Shown here piece after piece: positions 1-7,747 of a stretch of 41,410 nt of DNA. Below the pieces are notes generated by a model. That model ran no database searches and had not been told where the DNA came from. It saw only the letters and a list, made by a program, of their open reading frames with translations. Position 1 is the first letter of the stretch. The number at the start of each line of letters is the position of its first letter. The stretch spans positions 1 through 41,410 of the forward strand of contig JALNZD010000036.1 in assembly GCA_023229505.1 (NCBI GenBank), read 5' to 3'. This DNA is from Bacteroidales bacterium. Its GTDB lineage: Bacteria > Bacteroidota > Bacteroidia > Bacteroidales > JAGOPY01. The position numbers were made by a program, and so were the translations under genes.

Positions 1-113
1 CAGACTAATGATTGATATCAAAGTATCATAAGTTGAACGGTCTACACTGCACGGGGCAACGCTTAAATTTAGTAAGTTATTCTTTGTACGGACTATATTG
101 TTCTATATTTAGG

Positions 114-141
114 GACTAATGACTAATAACCATCAATGACC
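114..141. repeat. Degenerate 7-base tandem repeat over the SDR start
   Basis: Two exact copies of GACTAAT (114-127) are followed in phase by AACCATC and AATGACC. The last unit contains the start codon of the SDR gene. The upstream 113 bases hold no gene that I can support; they are AT-rich and probably carry the SDR promoter region, although no good TAnnTTTG match is seen. Confidence 0.5.
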
Positions 142-870
142 GCCTTCGATCTCACCGGGAAAAACATCCTCATAACCGGGGCATCATCAGGACTGGGAAG
201 ACAGTGTGCCATCACTGCCAGCCAGTCCGGGGCCACTGTTTTTATCACTGGTCGCAACAAGGAAAGATTGCTTGAAACCTACAATCAGTTAGCAGGTACA
301 GGACATCAATGGCTGCCGGCAGATCTCACAGTAGAAAAGGACATCGCCAGTCTTGTCGAACGACTTCCTCTACTGAACGGGGTTGTTTTCAGTACCGGCA
401 TATCTGATCTTTCTCCTGCAAGGTTTATTAAACCGGAGGATATTTCGAAGACTTTCGATATCAGTTTCAATGCTTCTGTCCTGCTTACCAGTCAATTGCT
501 GGCAAAGAAAAAACTGGAGAAAAATGCGTGCTCCCTCGTATTTATTTCAACTATCTCTACACGCTATCCTTTTGTCGGCGGTGCGATGTATATCAGCGCC
601 AAAGCTGCGCTGGAATCCTATGCACGTGTCCTGGCACTGGAATTAGCACCAAAAGGCATTCGCTCAAACAGCATCTCCCCTGCTTTCGTCAGGACACCGA
701 TGCTGGATGATACCGCCGAAAAATATTCCAACGAAGCGGTCAGAAAAATCGAGGAGCAGCAATTGCTGGGCCTTGGAGAACCGGAAGACGTAGCTAATGT
801 GGTTGTGTTCTTTTTGTCGGATGCATCACGATGGATCACTGCCTCGAATCTGATTGTGGGAGGCGGTTAA
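136..870 (+). CDS. SDR-family oxidoreductase (FabG-like)
   Basis: This is a classical short-chain dehydrogenase/reductase of 244 residues, the usual length. The Rossmann motif TGASSGLG is at residues 14-21, the active-site pair YISAK gives Tyr152 and Lys156, and serines lie at 138-141. The C-terminal ITASNLIVGGG matches the usual 'G..l.vdGG' ending. It should be a cytosolic NAD(P)H-dependent ketone/alcohol oxidoreductase. The substrate cannot be read from sequence; FabG-like enzymes in glycan loci often act on acyl chains or sugars. The ATG at 136 puts the Rossmann motif at the expected distance. It lies upstream of a GNAT gene on the same strand, but 197 bases of repeat-rich DNA separate them, so a shared transcript is uncertain. 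Confidence 0.85.
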   Translation: MTAFDLTGKNILITGASSGLGRQCAITASQSGATVFITGRNKERLLETYNQLAGTGHQWLPADLTVEKDIASLVERLPLLNGVVFSTGISDLSPARFIKPEDISKTFDISFNASVLLTSQLLAKKKLEKNACSLVFISTISTRYPFVGGAMYISAKAALESYARVLALELAPKGIRSNSISPAFVRTPMLDDTAEKYSNEAVRKIEEQQLLGLGEPEDVANVVVFFLSDASRWITASNLIVGGG

Positions 871-872
871 AA

Positions 873-914
873 GAAGACAGAAGTCAGAAGTCAGAAGACA
901 TAAGTCAGAAATCA
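873..914. repeat. 7-base tandem repeat, six units (GAAGACA/GAAGTCA)
   Basis: Six consecutive 7-base units follow the SDR stop codon: GAAGACA, GAAGTCA, GAAGTCA, GAAGACA, TAAGTCA and GAAATCA. The same unit recurs inside a coding start at 10360-10391. The function is unknown. Confidence 0.85.
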
Positions 915-962
915 GTTGAATGAGTTTTCTCTGAAAAGATTTAAATTCAAAAACTTAAAATA

Positions 963-1051
963 GCCACAAAAACACAAAAACACCAAATACCACAAAAAGG
1001 TGAATTAATTTAAGACTTTAGTGAAATTTTGTGTGTTGGTGTTTTGGTGGC
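963..1051. repeat. Inverted repeat built of 8-base units
   Basis: The left arm (about 963-997) has an 8-base period of the type CACAAAAA/CACCAAAT. The right arm (1027-1051) is its approximate reverse complement, with units TTTTGTGT, GTTGGTGT and TTTGGTGG. About 29 AT-rich bases separate the arms. The right arm ends 16 bases before the ATG of the GNAT gene, so a transcript from upstream could form a hairpin in its leader. Confidence 0.75.
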
Positions 1052-1067
1052 GAAAAAAAGTCCAGAT

Positions 1068-1757
1068 ATGAAATTAATCAAATACGGAATTATCCTTAAC
1101 AGGCTTAGGGAAGAGGACATTGAACTTGTCCGCCAATGGCGCAATTCCCCTCAGATAAACCAGTTCATGGAATACCGGGGAAATATCACCCCGGAAATGC
1201 AGCGGGATTGGTTCAGGTCGGTAGATAATTTGGACAATTTCTATTTTATCATTGAATACCAGGGCAAAAAGATCGGGCTGATCAATTCGAGCCATGTAGA
1301 ATGGGACACGGTAAGCTCTGAAGGAGGTATTTTCCTTTGGGATGAACAGTATTACGAAACGTTTGTTCCGGTCTGGGCTTCCCTGTGTTTGCTGGAAACA
1401 ACCTATTTTGTCCTGGGTGCAGGCAGATCTGTTATCAAAACACTCCGGGACAATGAGCGGGCAAAAAAACTGAATACACACCTGGGTTATGAACTGATGG
1501 AAGGGCAGGAAGAGGTTTATAACCAGAGCTATCTTCTTACGGCAGAAAGTTTTAAACGGCACGCGCACAAACTTATCAAAGCAGCATCACTCCTGGCAGG
1601 ACAGGGTACTGCCGGACATTCTCTTTTCTTTGACCGGGAAGATATAAGATCAGGACTGGCAGATTTTATTTATGGAAAGATTAAGCAGGAAATGATCCTT
1701 GAATATAATGAAACAAAAGAGGGCCGGCATTATATTTTTAAATCTATAACGGTTTGA
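1068..1757 (+). CDS. GNAT-family N-acetyltransferase (PseH-like)
   Basis: The protein has 229 residues from the ATG at 1068. The N-terminal half matches GNAT enzymes that acetylate amino sugars: a beta strand and RxLREEDIELVRQWRN segment near residues 13-27, a QFMEY stretch, and the acetyl-CoA region VIKTLRDNERAKKLNTHLGY with the N-E-RA-K-N pattern near residues 132-150. The last 70 residues are helical and unassigned. The likely role is transfer of acetyl from acetyl-CoA to an amino sugar, which fits the nearby sugar aminotransferase; that link is inferred. An upstream in-frame ATG at 1029 is rejected because it lies in the inverted repeat and adds 13 unrelated residues. The 3' end overlaps the convergent sulfotransferase gene by 14 bases. 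Confidence 0.75.
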   Translation: MKLIKYGIILNRLREEDIELVRQWRNSPQINQFMEYRGNITPEMQRDWFRSVDNLDNFYFIIEYQGKKIGLINSSHVEWDTVSSEGGIFLWDEQYYETFVPVWASLCLLETTYFVLGAGRSVIKTLRDNERAKKLNTHLGYELMEGQEEVYNQSYLLTAESFKRHAHKLIKAASLLAGQGTAGHSLFFDREDIRSGLADFIYGKIKQEMILEYNETKEGRHYIFKSITV

Positions 1758-2817
1758 CCTTCCGTTTGTTGAATTTCCAGTACACTTTTAAAAATATGCC
1801 CAGTGTCTGGTTTAAATTGTTCCGCATCCGGTAAGGCAGATAATCACCCATAAGGATAAGACGGTACATCACGAATGCATAGATCAGCGTCGGGAGGATC
1901 CAAAGATATAATCCAAGGTGAAAGGAAGGGTATTTTCTTTTGTAACCCGCCTTCTCAGCCGATTTCCCCGCAACCAGGTCGGCTATGCGGATATCCCGCG
2001 GGCTCATCTCCGTTTGCCACAGGTTCATCCGCCCGGTCGTGATGGGATTGAACAGGCTCTGATGCACCTGGCGTATCTCTTCTGAACCTGCATACACTTT
2101 TTCAACTTCAGATTTCTTCTGGTAAAAGGACATGACGGATGGATCATAATCGATGCCGAGAAAATGACAAAGATCATGGAACCGGCGTTCGGGTTCTGCG
2201 GCTAAATCCTCATATTTAATCGAATATATCAATTCCGGATTCCGCTTCTTCAGTTTCCACATACGATACAGGGCAAATTTCCACCTGTAAATAACCAGTG
2301 GAACGATGGGAACCTCAAAGTTGACTTTTATCAGAGAAAGGTAATTATCGCGGTAATCCCGGGTAATATGGATGATCTTTGCTTCAGGAAAAAGTTTATG
2401 TATCCGGTGAATAAAAAGCGAATATGCCGGGTTTTTATCCCCGATTAAAAAGATTTCTTTTTTATCAAAAACAGATTGATAGGTTAAACAAACCTTCCTG
2501 ACCATATTCTGAAAAGTGTTCTCGCCTTTTGCTTCCAGCAGGCTCTGGTACAGCCGGTCTTTTTCAATCAGCCATTTATCAAAATACCGTTGTTTAAACA
2601 GATCATCACAAAATTCTTTAATGGTTAGCTCGTCCCAAAAGGTCACCTTTCCGTAACACTTGTAAAGACTTATGATAAAAGGGCTTTCAGGCGGGATAAG
2701 CACATGGGGATGTGCCTCAAAAAGAATCCGTAGCAGGGTGGTGCCTGACCGCGGCCGACCAATGATAAAGAAAAGGGGGATCGATGATATGTATTGACTT
2801 CCTACCGGCTTATCCAT
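1744..2817 (-). CDS. Sulfotransferase family protein (paralogue 1)
   Basis: This 357-residue protein shows both PAPS-binding signatures: the 5'-phosphosulfate loop GRPRSGTTLL at residues 20-29 and the 3'-phosphate region ITRDYRDNYLS at 151-161. It should transfer sulfate from PAPS to a hydroxyl on a glycan or lipid. A C-terminal extension has a strongly hydrophobic segment (LGLYLWILPTLIYAFVMY, about residues 302-319) followed by LPYRMRN, suggesting membrane attachment. Its start overlaps the end of the flippase gene by 16 bases on the same strand, so the two are probably translationally coupled. A paralogue with the same layout lies at 6606-7652. The acceptor is unknown. Confidence 0.85.
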   Translation of the reverse strand: MDKPVGSQYISSIPLFFIIGRPRSGTTLLRILFEAHPHVLIPPESPFIISLYKCYGKVTFWDELTIKEFCDDLFKQRYFDKWLIEKDRLYQSLLEAKGENTFQNMVRKVCLTYQSVFDKKEIFLIGDKNPAYSLFIHRIHKLFPEAKIIHITRDYRDNYLSLIKVNFEVPIVPLVIYRWKFALYRMWKLKKRNPELIYSIKYEDLAAEPERRFHDLCHFLGIDYDPSVMSFYQKKSEVEKVYAGSEEIRQVHQSLFNPITTGRMNLWQTEMSPRDIRIADLVAGKSAEKAGYKRKYPSFHLGLYLWILPTLIYAFVMYRLILMGDYLPYRMRNNLNQTLGIFLKVYWKFNKRKVKPL

Positions 2818-4100
2818 TTCCTCAATTCTTTCAAAAATGTAAAATCACTTTTCTGAAATTCAAAAATCCTGAGAACGGGCATGTGAACAATCTTCGAATA
2901 TACGAAAATATAGGCAAGGGTACCCAGGGTGTAGCTAACATTGGTGGCCAGCACTGCCCCAAAAGCACCGTAACGGGGAATCCACCAGAGGTTCAGCAAT
3001 ATATTTATGACAAGGGCCGGTAAAAAAACATAGATGGACACCTGGGGTTTGCCAATACCCGCCAACCGGCTGCTCAGAACTCGGTAAATGCTGATAAACA
3101 GGATGCCGGGCAGAATATATTGAATGATCACGACGCTGGGTTGAAATTTATCTCCCCAGATCGCCGGCAGCAGCCATGGGGACAGCAGGTAAAGCGCAAC
3201 AGAGGCTATCAATCCGGCAATGAATGAGACCCTCACCAACCGGGCGGTCGTCTTATTTATTGCATCCTGGTCAGCCGTATTAACCGTACGGCTCATTAGT
3301 ACAACCCCGATCGCCAGAGGGAGTTGCCAGAGTTTTTCCGCTATCGATACCCCCAATGAATAATAGCCTACCTCCTCGATGGTTGAAAATTTCTGGAGCA
3401 ACAGGATATCGATCCGGTAATTCAGTTGTATGATCACAAAAGAAAGCGCAAACAAAAAACCCATAGACAATAAACTCCGGATGATCTCTTTCCTGAAATG
3501 CAGGCGAAGTCCAAATTCTTTATGCAGAAAGTATAATGCCCAAATGGTAATAAAAACATGTGCTACGAGCAGAGCCGACAGCGCTCCGGCCATCTGCCAA
3601 CCCATCAGCCATACAAACACCACCACGGCAATTAAGTGAATGAATTCTGAGAACCAGTTGATAAAATTCGACCGGCCGATTTGCTCCTTCCCGATGAATA
3701 TCCCTCCAAAATAAGCCATTGCCAGCCGAAATGGTATCATCATCAAAACCAGGAAAATATACAAATTTGTAAATGATTCATCGTTGAGGAGCAGGAAACC
3801 GATACCTGTGACCAATATCCCTAAAACAGATGTCATAGCCAGAATAAGCAGGATACCAGAAACAATATCAGCATGCTCAAATTGCTTCCGGCCGATGTAA
3901 TAAATAGAGGAGCCCCGGATCCCAAGCTGGGCAAAGCTGACTACGATCAGGGGCAGCACCAGGATGGCTGAATAAACTCCAAATCCATCAGGACCCAGTT
4001 TTCGCGACAGGATAACACTTACCAGTAATCCCGCCAATATCAGGAATACATTACTTGAAAATACGCCCGTTACATCTTTCAGGAAGCTTCTCCGGATCAT
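2802..4100 (-). CDS. Wzx-type polysaccharide flippase (MOP/MATE superfamily)
   Basis: A 432-residue polytopic inner-membrane protein with roughly 12 hydrophobic segments. It begins in the style of the family (RSFLKDVTGVFSSNVFLILAGLLVSVILSR... pattern, residues 3-32), and has the conserved GPDGFGVYSA at about 36-45. Members flip undecaprenyl-diphosphate-linked glycan units from the cytoplasmic to the periplasmic face. It is the first gene of a minus-strand pair with a sulfotransferase, and diverges from the MBOAT gene across 93 bases. A TAATTTTG promoter element sits just upstream. Length and topology are typical; the exported glycan cannot be named. Confidence 0.85.
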   Translation of the reverse strand: MIRRSFLKDVTGVFSSNVFLILAGLLVSVILSRKLGPDGFGVYSAILVLPLIVVSFAQLGIRGSSIYYIGRKQFEHADIVSGILLILAMTSVLGILVTGIGFLLLNDESFTNLYIFLVLMMIPFRLAMAYFGGIFIGKEQIGRSNFINWFSEFIHLIAVVVFVWLMGWQMAGALSALLVAHVFITIWALYFLHKEFGLRLHFRKEIIRSLLSMGFLFALSFVIIQLNYRIDILLLQKFSTIEEVGYYSLGVSIAEKLWQLPLAIGVVLMSRTVNTADQDAINKTTARLVRVSFIAGLIASVALYLLSPWLLPAIWGDKFQPSVVIIQYILPGILFISIYRVLSSRLAGIGKPQVSIYVFLPALVINILLNLWWIPRYGAFGAVLATNVSYTLGTLAYIFVYSKIVHMPVLRIFEFQKSDFTFLKELRKWISR

Positions 4101-4104
4101 GGCG

Positions 4105-4112
4105 CAAAATTA
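4105..4112 (-). promoter_or_regulatory. Candidate -7 promoter element for the flippase gene
   Basis: On the minus strand this reads TAATTTTG, an exact match to the Bacteroidota -7 consensus TAnnTTTG, ending four bases before the ATG. No clear TTTG is seen at the -33 distance. If used, the transcript would be almost leaderless. Confidence 0.35.
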
Positions 4113-4193
4113 AATATTTTGGCACAGGTTTGCCTGGAAATGGGTTAGCTCACTGAAAATGCTTTATTTTGCAACCATGAAATCAGTTTGCCC

Positions 4194-5645
4194 ATGTTGT
4201 TCAATTCGGTAGATTACCTGATTTTCTTTCCAGTTGTCGTAGCCCTTTACTTTGCCATTCCTTCCAAATGGAGATGGGCATTCCTGCTCATTGCCAGCTA
4301 TTACTTTTATATGTGCTGGAAGGCCGAGTATGTGATCCTGATCCTGTTCACCACACTGGTGGACTACTTTGCTGCACTGAAAATGGGACAGGCAACCTCC
4401 AGGAAGAAAAAGAAACCATGGCTGGTACTCAGTATCCTGGTCAACCTGGGCATGCTGGCAGGATTCAAGTACTTCAACTTCTTTACCGAGAGTATTAACC
4501 TGCTGTTCCGGGAAATAAACATTCTTCACCCGTTACCCCTGTTTCATATCATCCTTCCCGTAGGGATCTCTTTCTATATTTTCCAATCACTCAGTTATAC
4601 GATCGATGTATATCGCGGTATTAAACAGCCCGAAAAGCATGCCGGCAAATTTGCACTTTATGTTTGCTTTTTCCCACAGCTGGTCTCCGGACCCATTGAG
4701 AGGCCGAACCACCTTCTGCCTCAGATCCATCAGCCCCGCTCCTTTGACCAGCAGTGCCTGGTGAGCGGATTAAAACTGATGTTATGGGGGTTTTTTAAAA
4801 AACTGGTCATTGCCGACCGCCTGGGAATGTTTGTAAGTTACGTGTACGAAAATCCGGCTGAAAACAAAGGATTACCGGTCATCCTGGCCACTGTCCTTTT
4901 TGCTTTCCAGCTTTACTGTGACTTCTCGGGATATACAGATATTGCCAGGGGCTCGGCACGGATACTCGGATATGACCTGATGATCAATTTCAACCGTCCC
5001 CTGATTGCCAAATCGCTGAGGGATTTCTGGAACCGGTGGCATATGTCGCTCACCACCTGGTTCCGTGATTATGTCCTTTATTCATTACCCTACATTAAAG
5101 AGAAAAAGATAGTGTTCGGAAAGATATACCGTAATCTTATCATCACCTTTCTGCTGATGGGTTTATGGCATGGCGCGGCCTGGACATTTGTGATTTTCGG
5201 TCTTTTTCATGGTGTGCTGCTTGTTTTGGAAACCATTACCGAAAATCAACGAAACAGGTTTTATGAACTTACCCGGATCAATGACCTTCCGGTTTTAAAA
5301 AATACCCTGGGAATGCTGACCACTTTCTCCATACTGGTATTTTCGCTTTTCTTTTTTAGGGCTAACAGCCTAAGCGATAGTCTATTATTATTATCGAACG
5401 CGGTTGACTTCAGTAATTTCAGGGAAACCATAGGATACATTCTAAAGGATAATGAAGTGCTTTTCGGTATGTTGATGGTAGTATGTTTGCTGGTTGCCGA
5501 ATACTTGCATGAGAGGTATGACCTGATCAGGTATGTTTCTTCCAGGCCATTGATCATACGCTGGTCCGTTTATATTGGTTTCATATTTTTTGTCCTGGTT
5601 TTTGGTGTCCTGCAAAAGCAGAAATTTATTTATTTTCAGTTTTGA
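4194..5645 (+). CDS. MBOAT-family O-acyltransferase (AlgI/PatA-like)
   Basis: The 483-residue product begins MLFNSVDYLIFFP, the usual start of AlgI-like MBOAT proteins, which fixes the ATG at 4194. Conserved stretches are PVGISFYIFQSLSYTIDVYRG (residues 122-142 region), FCDFSGY-like CDFSGYTDIA at 242-251, RDFWNRWHMSLTTWFRDY with His283, and LWHGAAWTF with the predicted catalytic His326. It is a multi-pass membrane protein that passes acyl, usually acetyl, groups across the membrane for O-acylation of an extracytoplasmic polysaccharide. The next gene, ten bases downstream, is an SGNH-type protein, the standard partner. The substrate polymer is not identifiable, but clustering with sulfotransferases and Wzx suggests the same glycan. 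Confidence 0.9.
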   Translation: MLFNSVDYLIFFPVVVALYFAIPSKWRWAFLLIASYYFYMCWKAEYVILILFTTLVDYFAALKMGQATSRKKKKPWLVLSILVNLGMLAGFKYFNFFTESINLLFREINILHPLPLFHIILPVGISFYIFQSLSYTIDVYRGIKQPEKHAGKFALYVCFFPQLVSGPIERPNHLLPQIHQPRSFDQQCLVSGLKLMLWGFFKKLVIADRLGMFVSYVYENPAENKGLPVILATVLFAFQLYCDFSGYTDIARGSARILGYDLMINFNRPLIAKSLRDFWNRWHMSLTTWFRDYVLYSLPYIKEKKIVFGKIYRNLIITFLLMGLWHGAAWTFVIFGLFHGVLLVLETITENQRNRFYELTRINDLPVLKNTLGMLTTFSILVFSLFFFRANSLSDSLLLLSNAVDFSNFRETIGYILKDNEVLFGMLMVVCLLVAEYLHERYDLIRYVSSRPLIIRWSVYIGFIFFVLVFGVLQKQKFIYFQF

Positions 5646-5654
5646 TTTAAAATA

Positions 5655-6626
5655 ATGTCACGTAAGTTTGCTATACGACTCATCTTATTCTTAGCACTAC
5701 TGCTGGTGGTTAATTATGCATTGGACAGGTCTTTTAAGGCTTTTTCGGTACATAATACCTTAAATAATATGATGGATGGGCAATTCGCTGAATACGACGA
5801 CACACTGAAATATCTTGCTTTAGGGAATTCGCATAACTGCATCAACACTCATATTCTTGAGAAAAGTTTCAACTACGGCTCACCCAGTGAAAACTTCATA
5901 CAGTCCTATTACAAATTAAAGCACATTCTTGAAAAGTCAGGGAAAAAACCAGGATGTGTAATTCTCCAGGCGGATATTTCCTCATTTGGCCCGAAGATAT
6001 CAAACCGTTACGAATACAATTCTTACTGGATCAGCTATATTGATTACCTGGAACTTGCAAGGATCAAAGACAGCAGGGATATTCTTACCAAATGGATGGA
6101 AGGCAGGTTTTTTTCCTATGTCGGAAACTATAAAGATATCCAGCTTTCCATTCTATACAGGATCAAGATCAGGACGCTGGAAATGTATCACGGGTACCGA
6201 CCGCACAGGGATTACCGGAATTTTGCCGAAGAGACCGATAAGCAAAAGCTGGCGCGGGACAAGGCTAACCTGATCCTGTCAAAGGAATCTTATCTAGATC
6301 CCGCCATAAAGGTATATTTTGAAAAGATCCTGCAACTTTGCCAATCACATGGTGTTCGTGTAATTATGGTCCGAATGCCGATGTCAAAGGAATTCAATGA
6401 AGAAGAAGCAAAGCTGGTTCCTGCTGATAAGTTGTACACTGAAGTGGAAACCATTGCTTCCAGGTATCCTGATTTTGAAGGAATTTTTGATTACCACCTT
6501 ATGTTTGTTGATCATCCGGACTACTTTTTCGATCCTGATCATTTGAACATAAAAGGATCAGACCTTTTTACAACTCAATTGGCCAAAGACCTGAAAGAGC
6601 TGGAATCAAGAGGATTTCCGGAATAA
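5655..6626 (+). CDS. SGNH-hydrolase-like membrane-anchored protein, MBOAT partner
   Basis: A 323-residue protein with a single N-terminal hydrophobic segment (residues 7-22) and a soluble domain that should face the periplasm. Two SGNH blocks are visible: LALGNSHN near residue 55-61, with Ser59 as nucleophile candidate, and DPDHLNIKG with Asp293 and His296 as the block V pair. This layout matches DltD, AlgJ/AlgX and PatB-like proteins that complete transfer of acyl groups delivered by an MBOAT. It starts nine bases after the MBOAT stop and surely shares its transcript. Whether it acts as transferase or esterase cannot be told from sequence. Its last 21 bases overlap the convergent sulfotransferase gene. 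Confidence 0.75.
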   Translation: MSRKFAIRLILFLALLLVVNYALDRSFKAFSVHNTLNNMMDGQFAEYDDTLKYLALGNSHNCINTHILEKSFNYGSPSENFIQSYYKLKHILEKSGKKPGCVILQADISSFGPKISNRYEYNSYWISYIDYLELARIKDSRDILTKWMEGRFFSYVGNYKDIQLSILYRIKIRTLEMYHGYRPHRDYRNFAEETDKQKLARDKANLILSKESYLDPAIKVYFEKILQLCQSHGVRVIMVRMPMSKEFNEEEAKLVPADKLYTEVETIASRYPDFEGIFDYHLMFVDHPDYFFDPDHLNIKGSDLFTTQLAKDLKELESRGFPE

Positions 6627-7652
6627 AACCGAGAATGTTTTAGCTATCCACAGCGGCCCTTTGCTGAGGAGTTTCTCACGCAAACGATAAGGTAACCTGT
6701 CAATGATCCGTGTCATCAGGTAAATAAACCGGGCATAGTAAATTCCGGGCAAAGAAAGAACAGCAATCCATAAATTAAAACCCTGGTACTTCCTTTGATA
6801 ACCTGCCTGATCCGCAAATACTCCGGCCACATGATCAGCAATTCGGATTTGCCGTTCGGTCATGAACTTTTCCCAAAGGCCTATCCTGCTGGTATTTACA
6901 GGGTTAAACAAGCTTTTATGATGTTTCCGGAGAATTTCGGCCGGGTACTTTTCCTCGGCTTTTTCTTTCATTTTATAAAAATCAAAAACTTCAGGGACAA
7001 AAGGGATGTCCAGGAACTCACAAATCTTCTGTAGATGAAATCCGGGATCAGTCACCAGGTCTTCGTACCGGATGAAATAAAATGATTCGGGATATCTTTT
7101 ACTGGCCTGCAAGGCTTTTTTATAAAAATACTTCCATTTAAACACGACCAGTGAAACAACCGGCAACTCAAAATCCACATTTTTGACTGATTGGTAATTA
7201 TCCCGGTAGTCACGGAGGATATATACAAATTTTGCATCGGGGAAAAGCTTTTTAAGACGGTGTGTATAAATGGTATATCCATGATTTTTATCACCAATGA
7301 GCCGGATCGTTTCTTTAGGATAAAAGGAAATATGGTTCAGGTAAACGACCTGGCAAACCATGGCATATGATGTCTTTCCTTCACATGCCTGCAGATCCGA
7401 CTGCAATTTAACGTGGTCGATATTCCAGGCACTGAACTGCCATTGTTTTAAAAGATCCGGATAAAACCGCCCGAGAATTTCTTTTGTCCAGAAAGTAATC
7501 TTTCCATACCGGGGATAAAGGTTCAATATGAACTGGCATTCCCATGGTATCTGGACATTGGGATGAGCATCAAATAAAGACCTGAGCAATGTGGTGCCGG
7601 TGCGGGGCCTGCCAATAATAAAGAAAAACGGGATGCGTGCTATATTCTCCAT
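6606..7652 (-). CDS. Sulfotransferase family protein (paralogue 2)
   Basis: A 348-residue paralogue of the 1744-2817 protein, with the same PAPS loop GRPRTGTTLL (residues 14-23), the ILRDYRDNYQS 3'-phosphate motif and a C-terminal hydrophobic segment followed by LPYRLREKL. I chose the ATG at 7652 rather than one at 7694 because a good promoter lies between them and because the shorter start matches the paralogue's N-terminus. It overlaps the SGNH gene by 21 bases in a convergent layout and diverges from the WecE-type gene. Probably a second sulfation activity with a different position or acceptor; this is inference. Confidence 0.85.
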   Translation of the reverse strand: MENIARIPFFFIIGRPRTGTTLLRSLFDAHPNVQIPWECQFILNLYPRYGKITFWTKEILGRFYPDLLKQWQFSAWNIDHVKLQSDLQACEGKTSYAMVCQVVYLNHISFYPKETIRLIGDKNHGYTIYTHRLKKLFPDAKFVYILRDYRDNYQSVKNVDFELPVVSLVVFKWKYFYKKALQASKRYPESFYFIRYEDLVTDPGFHLQKICEFLDIPFVPEVFDFYKMKEKAEEKYPAEILRKHHKSLFNPVNTSRIGLWEKFMTERQIRIADHVAGVFADQAGYQRKYQGFNLWIAVLSLPGIYYARFIYLMTRIIDRLPYRLREKLLSKGPLWIAKTFSVLFRKSS

Positions 7653-7670
7653 CGAAAAAGGAAAGACAGG

Positions 7671-7700
7671 CAAATATAACCCTTTTGAATGCATGTTAAA
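7671..7700 (-). promoter_or_regulatory. Candidate Bacteroidota promoter for sulfotransferase 2
   Basis: On the minus strand, TTTA (7697-7700; consensus TTTG) is followed after 18 bases by TATATTTG (7671-7678), an exact TAnnTTTG match. The expected transcript start lies about 10-15 bases before the ATG at 7652. This supports the shorter gene start. Confidence 0.5.
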
Positions 7701-7747
7701 CTTTTATGATTATTTTCGCACCGCCTTCATGCTATAATGGGCCATCC

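Noticed and set aside
4177..4212. An 11-codon leader ORF overlapping the MBOAT start
   Set aside because: It has an ATG after a weak TTTG element, but no repeat of regulatory codons or hairpins to support attenuation.
7653..7747. Longer N-termini for the divergent sulfotransferase (7694) and aminotransferase (7706)
   Set aside because: The longer starts do not fit family N-termini, and the sulfotransferase promoter candidate lies inside the extension.
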